37,241 nt of DNA from Planctomycetales bacterium (GTDB lineage: Bacteria; Planctomycetota; Planctomycetia; Planctomycetales; Planctomycetaceae). Positions 8,201 to 19,712 of this stretch are shown here, piece by piece. How positions within the stretch are numbered: position 1 is the first letter of the stretch; the number at the start of each line of letters is the position of its first letter. A program made the translations under genes and the position numbers. Location of the stretch: positions 1-37,241 of the forward strand of contig JAPLOA010000099.1 of NCBI GenBank assembly GCA_026400835.1, in the 5' to 3' direction. The notes below the pieces were generated by a model. That model was not told the DNA's origin, did not search any database, and was given only the letters and a program-made list of their open reading frames with translations.

Positions 8201-8677
8201 TTTTTTGAGATCTGTTTTCTCGGACAGCATTGGTTTTGAATCGGCCGGCCATGGTGCTCCCAGTTCGATCCAGTGTGTCAGCAGCTTCTTCTGGTCGTCG
8301 GCCAGCGGTGTTTCGGGGGGCATCTGCAAATCGCCATCGTAACGGATCGCCTGAATGAGCCGACTTGCTGCAGGATCACCGGGAATCATCGCTGCCCCGG
8401 AGTCGCCTCCCTTCAGAATATGGTCGCGTGAATCCAGTCGCAGACCACCGGATTGTTTTTCGGCGTTATGACATTCGAGACATTTTTCGATCAGCAGCGG
8501 TCGAATCCGGGATTCAAAAAACTGCTCAGAATCATCCGCCTGAATGAACGTCGGCCAAGCGGACGCAAGGACGATTATTGCTGCGAGCCCGGGAAACAAA
8601 GAGAAGTCCGGATGGCATTGATTCAGCAGACGATTGAGAAGACTCATGAAGTGCAATCGTTGTGAGGAGAGATTCAT
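5258..8677 (-). CDS. PSD1 and planctomycete cytochrome C domain protein (DUF1549/DUF1553)
   Basis: An 1139-aa secreted protein typical of planctomycetes. After an N-terminal hydrophobic segment (about 27-47) comes a cytochrome c-like domain with one heme site, CLECH (Cys66, Cys69, His70), and a likely Met ligand in LQMPP. The PSCyt2/DUF1549 region follows (about 160-370) and then DUF1553 (about 640-920). An extra segment of roughly 165 residues (about 924-1088, nt 5411-5908) separates the body of DUF1553 from its usual ending LAQVLMCSNEFMFVD; it looks like a beta-rich lectin- or jelly-roll-like insert. Such proteins are usually encoded beside a DUF1501 partner and are linked to extracellular polysaccharide breakdown, but no DUF1501 gene is adjacent. 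The first ATG has no clear ribosome-binding site; Met11 (8647) is an alternative start. Confidence 0.92.
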   Translation of the reverse strand: MNLSSQRLHFMSLLNRLLNQCHPDFSLFPGLAAIIVLASAWPTFIQADDSEQFFESRIRPLLIEKCLECHNAEKQSGGLRLDSRDHILKGGDSGAAMIPGDPAASRLIQAIRYDGDLQMPPETPLADDQKKLLTHWIELGAPWPADSKPMLSEKTDLKKTHWAFQPVQHFEPPQVANSSQSAHTPVDAFLLARLNAAGLEMSPETDRRTLIRRASYALTGLPPSPQDVELFLANPDPEAYEKLIDQLLASPAHGEQWARHWLDVARYSDTKGYVYGREERFWVHAWNYRDWVVNALNSDMPYDRFLLLQIAADQVADRTDNDLAAMGFLTIGRRFQGVRRDIIDDRIDVVCRGTMSLTVGCARCHDHKYDPIPTADYYSLYGVFDSSREELVALPPIATADETFAKEHAARLATMESTRTERRATTEARLRSRVGDYLQAQLELGKYPEEGFDQILAVTDLLPSFVHRWRDYLRDTEKSGDPVFAAWHAYRRISLDDFAQQAASETDILKALDASRLNPRVAAAFTSPPGNFTEVVQRYAALFQQCDTQWQTELNSAKTNGQPLPEGFSNPADEQLREVLYLPGRPCSVPDEPIVSTEYDFDSGTCNELWKLQVEMDRAILNTASQPRFAVTMRDRDFPVNPRVFKRGNPANKGEDVPRQFLKLLSGPDREPFQHGSGRLELAQAIIDPSNPLTARVIVNRVWAHHFGTGLVSTPGDFGVRADPPSHPELLDWLTEKFIADGWSLKKLHRLIVTSAAFRQSSFGPTEPAQLSKALTVDPSNRLLWRMNAHRLSFEEMRDSMLSTSGELDARQGGKPAELFTPPYPVRRTIYGLVDRQFLPGTLRMFDFANPDLHIPQRSETTVPQQSLFLMNHPIVLERAKAMARSVADVSDPAEQIQQLYLRTLQRPPTASQLEDALQLIREESPTAEPAVLTAADWSYGFGAIDETTQKITSFTPLPHFSGSAWQGGPAFPDGPLGWVQLSAVGGHPGNDRQHAVIRRWTAPKAMTLKITSALIHEHEPGDGVRAFIVSSRSGVLQSAKAHKQTVAMNVESIAVEPGDTLDFLVDIGDVLNTDQYFWRCQLSEASGEEPVSVKTNAKSPPTKWNSEADFPRNTVNLLTPLEQLAQVLMCSNEFMFVD

Positions 8678-8814
8678 CGTCAGCCGATCTGTAAAAATCG
8701 TACGGAAAAAACGGCTGGGGCGGGATTCGCATTGTCGTATTCCGAGTTCGAGGTCTCAAGTGTTGTGTCCTTGTTTGTGAACCGAATGGCGATAGCGGGG
8801 TGTTGATTCAATCC

Positions 8815-8885
8815 TAACCCGCTGCGTCAGCGAGGGATTGTTGATTAAAACTCGGCAACGTTTATCCCTCACTGACGTTTCGGTT
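8815..8885. repeat. GCGTCAGCGAGGGATT-type inverted repeat, copy 2
   Basis: The left arm (8815-8839, containing GCGTCAGCGAGGGATT) and the right arm (8862-8885, containing ATCCCTCACTGACG) pair imperfectly. This copy lies in the 502-bp divergent gap between the PSD1 and hppA genes. The same gap also holds the hppA leader; I see no gene in it. Confidence 0.8.
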
Positions 8886-9069
8886 GTGAAAACCCATTCA
8901 ATCAACGCCCCGCTGGCGCCAAACCGTCCATGGAAGCGATCGTCGGTAGTCAATGCATGCAACCAGCAAATTGGGAAAGACAGGTCAAGGCAGTGACGGG
9001 AGGAAATTGCGTGCGTACAGCCATCGAGCAAAAACATTCAGCAACATTGCTTGGTACAGTGGCAAACTT

Positions 9070-9100
9070 TTGTTCAGAACACTATTCCTTCACCTATCTT
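9070..9100 (+). promoter_or_regulatory. Weak candidate promoter for hppA
   Basis: TTGTTC (9070-9075) and TATCTT (9095-9100) resemble -35 and -10 boxes but with a 19-bp spacer, so support is weak. If used, transcription would begin near 9106, right at the first stem of the leader structure. Confidence 0.25.
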
Positions 9101-9104
9101 CTTC

Positions 9105-9151
9105 AAGGCGACGGCATTTCCCGGTCGCCTTTGTCATTTGGCGAATGCCGT
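9105..9151 (+). promoter_or_regulatory. hppA leader with two crossing stems (possible pseudoknot)
   Basis: Stem 1 pairs AAGGCGAC (9105-9112) with GTCGCCTT (9124-9131). Stem 2 pairs ACGGCATT (9111-9118) with AATGCCGT (9144-9151). Both are perfect 8-bp matches. Stem 2's left arm lies mostly in the loop of stem 1, so the two either compete or form an H-type pseudoknot with a 5-nt and a 12-nt loop. The structure ends 28 nt before the hppA ATG, close to the ribosome-binding site. It could be a cis-regulatory leader or simply a terminator-like hairpin; no known riboswitch class was recognised. Confidence 0.45.
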
Positions 9152-9179
9152 TAATTCTGCAAACTCACTGGAGTCGAGA

Positions 9180-11426
9180 ATGAGTTCTCTGGTCTACATC
9201 ATTCCTGTTATCGGCCTTGTCGGGCTTGCATTCAGTGCTTATCGCTATCAATGGGTAGCTGGTCAGGATCCCGGCAACGAAAAGATGCAGGCCATCGCTG
9301 ACCGAATTCGCAAGGGAGCGATGGCGTTCCTGAAGGCTGAGTACACGGTGATGCTGGGCTTTATTCTGGTGGCCACGGCCCTGATGTTTTTGTCGGGCAG
9401 CTCGAAGGATTCTCATCCGCTGGTCGCTCTGTCGTTTATTACGGGGGCACTGTTTTCGGGCCTGGCGGGCTTCTTCGGAATGCGAATCGCTACATTGGCG
9501 AACGTGCGAACTGCCAACGCAGCACGGCGAGGACTCGCGCCAGCTCTGCTGATTGCCTTTGGAGGCGGATCGGTGATGGGCATGATTGTGGTGGGGCTGG
9601 GAGTTTTCGGTCTCGGTGGACTGTTTGTTGTCTATTTGAAAGTTCTGGGCAGCGAAGGTGCGTCGTTAACACGCGTCATTAATGTGCTGACGGGATTCTC
9701 TTTTGGAGCTTCGTCCGTCGCGTTGTTTGCTCGTCTGGGCGGAGGCATCTATACCAAAGCCGCCGACGTCGGTGCTGACCTTGTGGGAAAAGTGGAAGCC
9801 GGAATTCCGGAAGATCACCCACTCAACCCCGCAACGATTGCTGACAATGTTGGTGACAACGTCGGTGACGTCGCAGGCATGGGAGCAGACCTTTTCGAAA
9901 GCTATGTCGGAGCAATCATCGGAGCGATGGTCCTGGGAGTCACCTTTGCTCCTCTGGAACAATTTACTTCGACCTCGGATGGAATCAACGCGGTCCTGTT
10001 GCCTCTGATGTTGAGTGCGGCCGGAGTTCTGGCCTCCGTCTTCGGGACATTCTTCGTCTCTGGCGGTGACAATGTTGATCCTCAAAAAGCACTGAACCGC
10101 GGCGAGTTGATTGCTGCTGCGGCCATGCTTGTCGCCAGCTACTTCATCATCACAATGATGTTGCCGGCGACGTGGACTGGTGCTGATGGCTTCGTCTATA
10201 CCGAAATGGGCGTCTTCTGGGCTTCGCTGATTGGTCTTGGAGCGGGCATCCTGATCGGCTTCGTGACTGAATACTACACCGGTTCTGGTCGTCGTCCGGT
10301 TCTTGATATCGTTGAACAGTCAGTCACCGGAGCAGCCACCAACGTGATCGCCGGTCTTGGTGTCGGGATGTTGTCGACCGCGATTCCGATGCTGTTGATC
10401 GCTTTCGCTATTCTGGGTGCTCACGAATTGGCGGGTCTGTACGGCATTGCAATCGCCGCGGTGGGAATGCTGTCCAATACCGGCATTCAGTTGGCCGTTG
10501 ACGCGTACGGCCCAATCGCTGACAACGCCGGCGGGATTGCTCAAATGGCTGGTTTGCCGAAAGATGTTCGAGCACGCACGGACCAGCTTGATGCTGTTGG
10601 GAACACAACGGCCGCTATCGGAAAAGGCTTTGCGATTGGTTCGGCCGCTTTGACCGCACTGGCTCTGTTTAGTGCTTATATGACGACTGCTGGTCTGAAG
10701 TCGATCGACGTCGCACAGGCTCGAGTCATGTGCGGATTGTTCATCGGGGCGATGATGCCATTCCTCTTCTCGGCCCTGGCGATGCGAGCCGTTGGACGTG
10801 CTGCGACAAAGATGATTGAGGAAGTTCGTAGGCAGTTCCGCGATATTCCGATCCTCACAAAAGCTCTTGCGATCTGTAAAGCTAAGGAAGATGTTCCGAT
10901 GGAAGAATGGTCGGCTGCTGAGCAGTCCACCATGGATCAAGCAATGAAGGAAGTTGACTGCGATCGCTGTATCGCGATTTCCACTCGAGCATCTCTGCGA
11001 GAAATGGTGCTCCCGGGGATTCTGGCAATCGCTGGCCCGATGGTCGTTGGCTTCCTCGGTGGCGGAGAAATGCTGGGTGGACTTTTGGCAGGCGTAACTG
11101 TCAGCGGAGTCATGCTGGCCATCTTCCAGTCCAATGCCGGTGGCGCCTGGGACAACGCCAAGAAGATGATTGAAGGCGGAGTCACGATCAACGGTGTCGA
11201 CTACGGCAAAGGTAGTTCTGTTCATGCTGCAGCCGTCGTTGGCGATACCGTCGGCGATCCGTTCAAAGATACTTCCGGTCCATCACTGAATATTCTGCTG
11301 AAGCTGGTTTCGGTCGTTGCTCTCGTGATCGCTCCATGGCTGGCTGTGAAAGCTGAAGTGCCACCAGTTGCTGAAACTCCGGCTGCGGTGGCTCCGGCAG
11401 AAACTCCGGAAGCTCCGGCAATCTGA
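9180..11426 (+). CDS. hppA: Membrane-bound K+-dependent pyrophosphatase, probably Na+-pumping
   Basis: A 748-aa integral membrane pyrophosphatase that couples PPi hydrolysis to cation pumping across the membrane, with about 16 transmembrane helices. Diagnostic motifs are present: [20 protein letters not shown], then [20 protein letters not shown], and a late [15 protein letters not shown]. The residue after GNTT is Ala478, whereas K+-independent enzymes have Lys there, so this is of the K+-dependent type. Glu240 in DLFES lies at the 6.53 position used by Na+-pumping enzymes; plant H+-pumps have it one turn later. I infer Na+ or mixed Na+/H+ transport. The ATG at 9180 is chosen because the membrane protein begins MSSLVYIIP and GGAG lies just upstream; an open frame extends 43 codons further upstream without support. 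The C-terminal tail is rich in Ala, Pro and Glu. Confidence 0.95.
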   Translation: MSSLVYIIPVIGLVGLAFSAYRYQWVAGQDPGNEKMQAIADRIRKGAMAFLKAEYTVMLGFILVATALMFLSGSSKDSHPLVALSFITGALFSGLAGFFGMRIATLANVRTANAARRGLAPALLIAFGGGSVMGMIVVGLGVFGLGGLFVVYLKVLGSEGASLTRVINVLTGFSFGASSVALFARLGGGIYTKAADVGADLVGKVEAGIPEDHPLNPATIADNVGDNVGDVAGMGADLFESYVGAIIGAMVLGVTFAPLEQFTSTSDGINAVLLPLMLSAAGVLASVFGTFFVSGGDNVDPQKALNRGELIAAAAMLVASYFIITMMLPATWTGADGFVYTEMGVFWASLIGLGAGILIGFVTEYYTGSGRRPVLDIVEQSVTGAATNVIAGLGVGMLSTAIPMLLIAFAILGAHELAGLYGIAIAAVGMLSNTGIQLAVDAYGPIADNAGGIAQMAGLPKDVRARTDQLDAVGNTTAAIGKGFAIGSAALTALALFSAYMTTAGLKSIDVAQARVMCGLFIGAMMPFLFSALAMRAVGRAATKMIEEVRRQFRDIPILTKALAICKAKEDVPMEEWSAAEQSTMDQAMKEVDCDRCIAISTRASLREMVLPGILAIAGPMVVGFLGGGEMLGGLLAGVTVSGVMLAIFQSNAGGAWDNAKKMIEGGVTINGVDYGKGSSVHAAAVVGDTVGDPFKDTSGPSLNILLKLVSVVALVIAPWLAVKAEVPPVAETPAAVAPAETPEAPAI

Positions 11427-11455
11427 TCGATCACCGAATCACGATTCGTTTCAAT

Positions 11456-11506
11456 CACGATGCAACTGTGAGTGGACTCCTGGAATTCCACCACGATTGC
11501 ATCGTG
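11456..11506 (+). terminator. Hairpin downstream of hppA
   Basis: CACGATGCAA (11456-11465) pairs perfectly with TTGCATCGTG (11497-11506), with an inner GTGGA/TCCAC stem. TTTGTCGTTTGTG follows, a poor U-tract. It sits 30 bp after the hppA stop and probably ends or protects that transcript before the methyltransferase gene. Confidence 0.5.
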
Positions 11507-11589
11507 TTTGTCGTTTGTGCCTGTAACAATTGCTTACCGTTTGTCCGCCAAAGTTTTGTTCATGCACATTCAACTGGTCGCTTAATCTG

Positions 11590-12573
11590 ATGTTCACTTT
11601 TATCGATCTCTTCGCCGGAATCGGTGGCCTTCGTCTGGGACTGGAGGCCGCCGGAGGCGAATGCGTATTCTCGTGTGAGATCGACCGGTATGCTCAGAAA
11701 ACCTATCAGCATTGGTTTGGTGAGCAGCCGGCTTCAGATGTCACGCATTACACATCCGGCGAAGGTGTTCCGGATCATGATCTGCTGGCCGCGGGGTTTC
11801 CCTGTCAGCCATTTTCAATCGCGGGCGTGTCCAAGAAGAACAGTCTCGGTCGAGCCCACGGGTTTCACGACAAAGCTCAGGGCACGCTGTTCTTTCATTT
11901 GGCCAATATCATCGAAGCCAAACGTCCGTCGGCTCTGCTGCTGGAGAACGTCAAGAATCTGCGTTCTCACAACAAAGGCGACACCTGGAAAACGATCTCC
12001 GATCGTTTGAATGACCTGGGCTACCAGGTGTTCGACAAGACCATCGATGCGGCCAGTTATGTGCCTCAGCATCGGGAGCGAATTTTCATTGTAGGCTTTC
12101 GACGGGATGTTTTCGGAGACAATATCCCCTTTCGATTTCCCGACCCGCCGGAAGGCAAACGCCCAAAGCTGTCGGATGTGCTGGAGAAGGAATCGAAGGT
12201 TCCGGAGAAATACATCCTGACCGAGCATCTCTGGAACTATCTGCAGCAGTACGCGATCAAGCATCAGCAAAAAGGTAACGGCTTTGGCTGCAGCGTGGCT
12301 GATCGCAAGGGGATTACTCGAACCCTGAGTGCCCGCTATTACAAAGACGGCTCCGAGATCCTGATCCCGCGCGGCGAAGGCAGGATTCCTCGCCGCCTGA
12401 TGCCACTGGAAGCTGGCCGACTGATGGGTTTCCCGGAGGAACTTGTCAGAAAGCAAGTGGTTTCTGACACTCAAGCCTATCGTCAATTCGGCAATGCTGT
12501 GGTGCCCAAAGTGGCGGAAGCTGTGGCACACCAGATTGCGGAAGTTCTGGCGAGTCGTAAGCGCCGAAGATAG
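11590..12573 (+). CDS. Orphan DNA (cytosine-5-)-methyltransferase
   Basis: A 327-aa C5-cytosine methyltransferase with all core motifs in order: I ([23 protein letters not shown] binding), IV (GFPCQPFS, nucleophile Cys72), VI (ENVKNL), VIII ([11 protein letters not shown]), IX (the [15 protein letters not shown] region) and X ([12 protein letters not shown]). The target-recognition stretch between VIII and IX is short, so the recognition site is likely short, but I cannot name it. The ATG at 11590 starts directly at motif I as usual in the family; an ATG 20 codons upstream (11530) is in frame but adds no family sequence. No restriction endonuclease, Vsr-type repair gene or S subunit lies nearby, so it is an orphan. 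No good Shine-Dalgarno is visible. A REP cluster follows directly. Confidence 0.93.
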   Translation: MFTFIDLFAGIGGLRLGLEAAGGECVFSCEIDRYAQKTYQHWFGEQPASDVTHYTSGEGVPDHDLLAAGFPCQPFSIAGVSKKNSLGRAHGFHDKAQGTLFFHLANIIEAKRPSALLLENVKNLRSHNKGDTWKTISDRLNDLGYQVFDKTIDAASYVPQHRERIFIVGFRRDVFGDNIPFRFPDPPEGKRPKLSDVLEKESKVPEKYILTEHLWNYLQQYAIKHQQKGNGFGCSVADRKGITRTLSARYYKDGSEILIPRGEGRIPRRLMPLEAGRLMGFPEELVRKQVVSDTQAYRQFGNAVVPKVAEAVAHQIAEVLASRKRRR

Positions 12574-12590
12574 CCCCTTTTTGGACTGCT

Positions 12591-12717
12591 GCAGCCTGCT
12601 GCCGCTTTGGTGCGGGCAGCCTGCTGCCAAACATCAGGTCTGGAGCCCGTTCAGTTCAGAATGGTTGCCCACAGCAGGCTGTGCATTGGAAAGCTGCAGC
12701 AGGCTGCAGCTTTCCAA
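12591..12717. repeat. Cluster of four CAGG-loop hairpins (REP-like)
   Basis: Four hairpins share the core GCAG-CAGG-CTGC or its complement: 12591-12602 (GCAGCCTGCTGC), 12615-12628 (GGCAGCCTGCTGCC), 12670-12683 (CACAGCAGGCTGTG) and 12686-12717, whose stem is a perfect 14 bp with loop CAGG. The last lies 30 bp beyond the carB stop and could end or stabilise that transcript. The cluster fills most of the convergent gap between the methyltransferase and carB genes. The repeated loop and stem with varying outer bases suggest a dispersed family rather than one terminator. Confidence 0.75.
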
Positions 12718-12747
12718 ACAGGATTATGCTCTGAACCAGCCCCTGCC

Positions 12748-16008
<3,261 letters not shown>

Positions 16009-16472
16009 TTTGCAGTGGTCCTTCCAGTGGCGAAATACAGCGATGCGGATGGCGATCCGCTGGTAGAGCAAAAAGCGCGCAAAATTTGGAGCAGGGTAAC
16101 AGCAATTCCCCGCCGTTCAAGAACGTCGCATCCCAATGTCCCAAACGAAGCCCGGGAATGCGCAGAACAGGCCCTGTTGTCTCAGTTTTGGTCAAACTTC
16201 CTGCGGGCTTCGATTTGTGATGACCTCCGAGAGCCTGCAAAACGTTGCATGGGTTCGCGAGAAAGCCCGTATTTCAACAATCGCCGAATTGGTATTTAGT
16301 GGAAATCGTGATTATTCTGTACGCGGTCACGACCGGGTTAACGATCGGAACGATATGTCCCGCGAACACTCGGCCTGAATTTATGCTGCCCGAAGACTAA
16401 CATCGCTCTCCGGCAAGTTTTTTCTGCGCTGCGACTGATTTTCTCTCCTGCTCTCTGCGGATACCTGTCTGA

Positions 16473-17393
16473 ATGTCCCTGCCAATTCTGTTTGCTGACG
16501 TGTCACTTGGGTTTTGGGGACAGACTTTTGGTACTCCGGACCTGATCGTTATTGGAATGCTGGTCCTGCTGGAAGGCGTTCTTTCGATCGATAACGCGTT
16601 GGTGTTGGGACTGCTGGCCAAGCGAGTTCCCAAGCACCTGCAGAAACGCGCTTTGACATACGGTTTGGTCGGTGCGTTTGTATTTCGAGTCATCTCGATT
16701 GCGTCAGTCAGCTATTTGCTGAAGTGGCGAATTGTAAAGCTCCTGGGAGGCGGCTATCTCGTCTACATCGCGGTCAAGCACCTGTTCTTCGAATCAAAGG
16801 AAGAGGCCGAGCAGACCGTGAGCATCGACGCTCAGGGGGAACCCGAACTGCGTGACTCGGTCACTGGCGCGGCCCTGACGGATGCTCAGGAGATGGTCGA
16901 AATTCAGGAACGTGTTCCTGTCCCGATACCGGAAGAGGACCTCCGAGCAGGCAAGAGTTTCTGGATGGCGGTTGGTGTTATCGAACTCACCGACATCGCA
17001 TTTGCCGTCGACTCGATTTTGGCGGCGATGGCATTCATTCCTGCTGTTCCTGAAGATATGCCAGCCGATTCGACTAACCCCAAGCTTTGGGTTGTCGTCG
17101 CGGGCGGCTTTATTGGTCTGATGTTGATGCGCGTCGCGGCCGTAATGTTCATCAAGCTGCTGGAGAGATTCCCTCGCTTTGAAACTTCGGCCTATCTGCT
17201 TGTGATCGTAATTGGACTGAAGCTCCTGGCTGACTGGGGATTGAATTCGGAAACCAACCCGCACATTGTCGACTTCCACAGCTACACGCGCCCGGAGTTC
17301 TGGATCTTCTGGATCTCCATGGCCACCTGCCTTGGATTTGGTTTCCTTCCAAAGAAGTCTCACGCCGTTGGCAATACGAAGTCAAACACATGA
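16473..17393 (+). CDS. TerC family integral membrane protein
   Basis: A 306-aa TerC/Alx-type membrane protein with about seven transmembrane helices. The two family signatures with a conserved acidic residue in the membrane are present: EGVLSIDNALVLG (about 30-42) and ELTDIAFAVDSILA (about 171-184). A longer polar loop (about 107-160, acidic) separates the two halves. TerC/Alx/MeeF proteins export Mn2+ and help metallate secreted enzymes; the tellurite link is historical. Its stop codon overlaps the truD start in ATGA (17390-17393), so the two are very likely translationally coupled. The start Met is reasonable but its ribosome-binding site is weak. Confidence 0.92.
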   Translation: MSLPILFADVSLGFWGQTFGTPDLIVIGMLVLLEGVLSIDNALVLGLLAKRVPKHLQKRALTYGLVGAFVFRVISIASVSYLLKWRIVKLLGGGYLVYIAVKHLFFESKEEAEQTVSIDAQGEPELRDSVTGAALTDAQEMVEIQERVPVPIPEEDLRAGKSFWMAVGVIELTDIAFAVDSILAAMAFIPAVPEDMPADSTNPKLWVVVAGGFIGLMLMRVAAVMFIKLLERFPRFETSAYLLVIVIGLKLLADWGLNSETNPHIVDFHSYTRPEFWIFWISMATCLGFGFLPKKSHAVGNTKSNT

Positions 17394-18568
17394 AACTTCG
17401 CCGGCTGCCTGAGGACTTTCAGGTTGAGGAACTCACGCAGATCAGTCCGGACGGTGGGCCGTTTGCTTTCTATAGACTCACGAAGACATCGATCGGTACT
17501 CCCGAAGCGGTGAACGCCATCGTCGAAAAATGGAAGATGCACCGCAAACGCATCAGTTACGGTGGACTCAAAGATCGTCATGCGGTCACGGTACAACACC
17601 TGACTATTCATAATGGTCCTCGCAAATCGCTGCGACAAAACTCATTTGATCTGGAATATCTCGGTCAGGTGCGAGCACCTTTTACGCCGGCCGATCAGGA
17701 CGGCAATCGGTTCCAACTGGTTCTCCGCGACATGACAGCGGACGAAATTCAACGAGCCGAAACAGCGATTGCTCAGGTCCAAACAACCGGACTGCCCAAC
17801 TACTTCGACGATCAGCGATTTGGTTCGCTGGGTGTGTCCGGAGAATGGATCGCTCGTGCCTGGTGTCTGGGAAATTGGGAGCGAGCACTGTGGTTAGCGC
17901 TGGCAGATCCTCATGTGAACGATCCTTCCGCAGAGAAACAGCAGAAGGCTCTTCTGCGTGAACTGTGGGGACAATGGCCCGAATGTCAGCAGCAACTGGA
18001 TCGCTCTTCGCGTCGCAGCATCGTGACGTATATGTCGGACAAGGTGAAGGTTGGCAAAGATCCGGACTACCGCGGCGCACTGGCGCGAATCAGTGTGGAC
18101 TTGAGAGGTCTCTATCTGTCTGCGTTTCAGTCAGCCTTGTGGAATCGACTTTTGACTCGCTTCCAGGATGCAGTTTGCGATCCCGGCTCGCTGCAACCGT
18201 TCGACTTGCTCAGTGGTCGCTGCGTCTTTCCGATGAACTCAGGTACGCAGCAGATCGAGACATTGCTGCAGACCGAACTTCCGCTGCCCTGCGCAAGGAT
18301 TGAGCGTCCGGAAGGAATGATCGGAGATCTTCTCGACGAAGTATTGAAAGCGGAACAAATCGAGCTGCGCGAAATCCGCGTGAAGTATCCTCGCGACAGC
18401 TTTTTCTCCAAAGGCCAGCGCCGCGCCATCATTCGACCGGCAGGACTTCAGTGTCAGACGTCTGATGATGACCTGCATCCGCAGCGGAGGAAGCTCACGC
18501 TGGCGTTTGAGCTTCCTCGCGGCAGCTATGCAACGATTCTCGTGAAACGAATTACTGAAGCAGGCTGA
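17390..18568 (+). CDS. truD: tRNA pseudouridine(13) synthase TruD
   Basis: A 392-aa TruD-family pseudouridine synthase, which converts U13 of tRNA(Glu) and some other RNAs to pseudouridine. The catalytic motif GGLKDRHAVTVQ has the nucleophile at Asp62, and NYFDDQRFG (137-145) is the conserved RNA-binding motif. The fold is intact through the C-terminal LTLAFELPRGSYATILVKR. An insertion-type TRUD segment lies between about 155 and 330, as expected. The start overlaps the terC stop by 4 nt, implying co-translation; the functional link between metal export and tRNA modification is not evident. Downstream is a 110-bp gap and a convergent aquaporin gene. Confidence 0.93.
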   Translation: MKLRRLPEDFQVEELTQISPDGGPFAFYRLTKTSIGTPEAVNAIVEKWKMHRKRISYGGLKDRHAVTVQHLTIHNGPRKSLRQNSFDLEYLGQVRAPFTPADQDGNRFQLVLRDMTADEIQRAETAIAQVQTTGLPNYFDDQRFGSLGVSGEWIARAWCLGNWERALWLALADPHVNDPSAEKQQKALLRELWGQWPECQQQLDRSSRRSIVTYMSDKVKVGKDPDYRGALARISVDLRGLYLSAFQSALWNRLLTRFQDAVCDPGSLQPFDLLSGRCVFPMNSGTQQIETLLQTELPLPCARIERPEGMIGDLLDEVLKAEQIELREIRVKYPRDSFFSKGQRRAIIRPAGLQCQTSDDDLHPQRRKLTLAFELPRGSYATILVKRITEAG

Positions 18569-18678
18569 GTGCCCGGCTCAGAGATCCAGTCACAAACAAG
18601 TGTTTTTCCGCTTGCCCGCCTGCACTGTCGCGAAAAGTACACACATGACCTGCGTACTAATCAGGATTTCAGGGCCAG

Positions 18679-19539
18679 TCAGTCCTGAGCGGGTACGGAG
18701 TGTCCCGGACGGATGGCAACATCATAGAGGCCGCCCCCAAGCACCGCTCCAACAATCGGGGCGATGATGTAAACCGTGAGCCAGCCGAGATCCCTGAAGC
18801 CCGGCAACGCAATCGAGCCCCAGCCCGCAAGACATGCAAACAGTCGCGGGCCAAAATCTCGAGCCGGATTAAAGCATGCCTGAGTTAATGGCGCGATGAC
18901 AGAGATCAGTACACTCACCGTCAGTCCAATAAAGATCGGCGCGTTTCCACTGAGCGGTGCTCCTGTGTTTCGTGTGTCTGTCACAGCGAACACAACGAAG
19001 GCCAAAATCATTGTTCCCAGGACTTCGGCAACGAAAGCTCGCCCCTGCGACATCTTTGCCTTGAGAGCGGCATGGTCGGTCGGCGAATACGGACCGTCGC
19101 CATCTCCCAATGCTCCCGGTGCCGGATAATACTCCCCGTAACACATCGCCGTCATTTCACTGCCCGGCTTTCCGCGAGTGACACCTTTGGCAGTTTCCTT
19201 TGCCGCGATATGAGGCTCAAAAAGAATGAACAGACAGGCGGCTGCCACCATGGCTCCTGCAATTTGCGCGAAGATGTATGGCAAAACGCGAGATTTTGGA
19301 AATCCACGCCAGACCATACTGGCTATCGTCATCGCCGGATTGATATGAGCGCCACTGATCGAGCCAACCGTATAGATCGCCAGCATAATGGCGATACCCC
19401 AAACGATCGCAACCTGCCACAGGCCACTCTGAGCCCCGGTAATCACAGCAGCATGAACCGCACCACAACCGAAGAAGATCAGGATAAACGTGCCGAGAAA
19501 CTCGGCTATAACCGCGCGTTGAATTGTCGGGGGAGACAT
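18679..19539 (-). CDS. MIP family channel, aquaglyceroporin-like
   Basis: A 286-aa major intrinsic protein channel with six predicted helices. Both NPA boxes are visible: GAHINPAMT in the first half and CFNPARDFGPR in the second. The Asp directly after NPAR is a mark of glycerol facilitators rather than strict water channels, so glycerol or another small polyol is the likely cargo. A long periplasmic-type loop (GKPGSEMTAMCYGEYYPAPG and following) is inserted between helices 3 and 4 compared with short aquaporins. I chose Met at 19539 (MSPPTIQRAVIAEF) because GAGG lies about 10 nt upstream; the open frame reaches 19578. The upstream region carries a 20-bp dyad also found upstream of the S46 peptidase. 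No glycerol kinase gene is nearby. Confidence 0.92.
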   Translation of the reverse strand: MSPPTIQRAVIAEFLGTFILIFFGCGAVHAAVITGAQSGLWQVAIVWGIAIMLAIYTVGSISGAHINPAMTIASMVWRGFPKSRVLPYIFAQIAGAMVAAACLFILFEPHIAAKETAKGVTRGKPGSEMTAMCYGEYYPAPGALGDGDGPYSPTDHAALKAKMSQGRAFVAEVLGTMILAFVVFAVTDTRNTGAPLSGNAPIFIGLTVSVLISVIAPLTQACFNPARDFGPRLFACLAGWGSIALPGFRDLGWLTVYIIAPIVGAVLGGGLYDVAIRPGHSVPAQD

Positions 19540-19570
19540 GAATTCTGACCTCGCTGTGACTGTTGTGAAG

Positions 19571-19590
19571 CTCCACAATGTGTGGCAGTC
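19571..19590 (-). promoter_or_regulatory. Shared upstream dyad, aquaporin copy
   Basis: CTCCACAAT-GT-GTGGCAGTC matches CTCCACAAT-CG-GTGGCAGTC at 36989-37008 in 18 of 20 positions. Each lies upstream of a minus-strand gene, here 31 bp before the aquaporin ATG. The centre is a CCAC-N5-GTGG dyad, which fits an operator, though a small dispersed repeat is also possible. Confidence 0.4.
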
Positions 19591-19712
19591 TAATCTTGAG
19601 TGTGTCAGTTAGAAAATGATTTGCACGGCGCTGTCAGCCACTTTGCTTAACGACAAGCCGAGAGCGTCAGTGCATCGTTCGATGACAGCATGCGAGATCT
19701 GAAGCCCGCGTC

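Noticed and set aside
10320-11225. 301-codon frame on the minus strand inside hppA
   Set aside because: Antisense to a clearly coding, motif-rich gene; composition is low-complexity Ser/Arg/His, typical of a shadow frame.
16009-16472. Promoter or small gene in the carB-terC gap
   Set aside because: No convincing -35/-10 pair, ribosome-binding site or conserved-looking frame could be supported.
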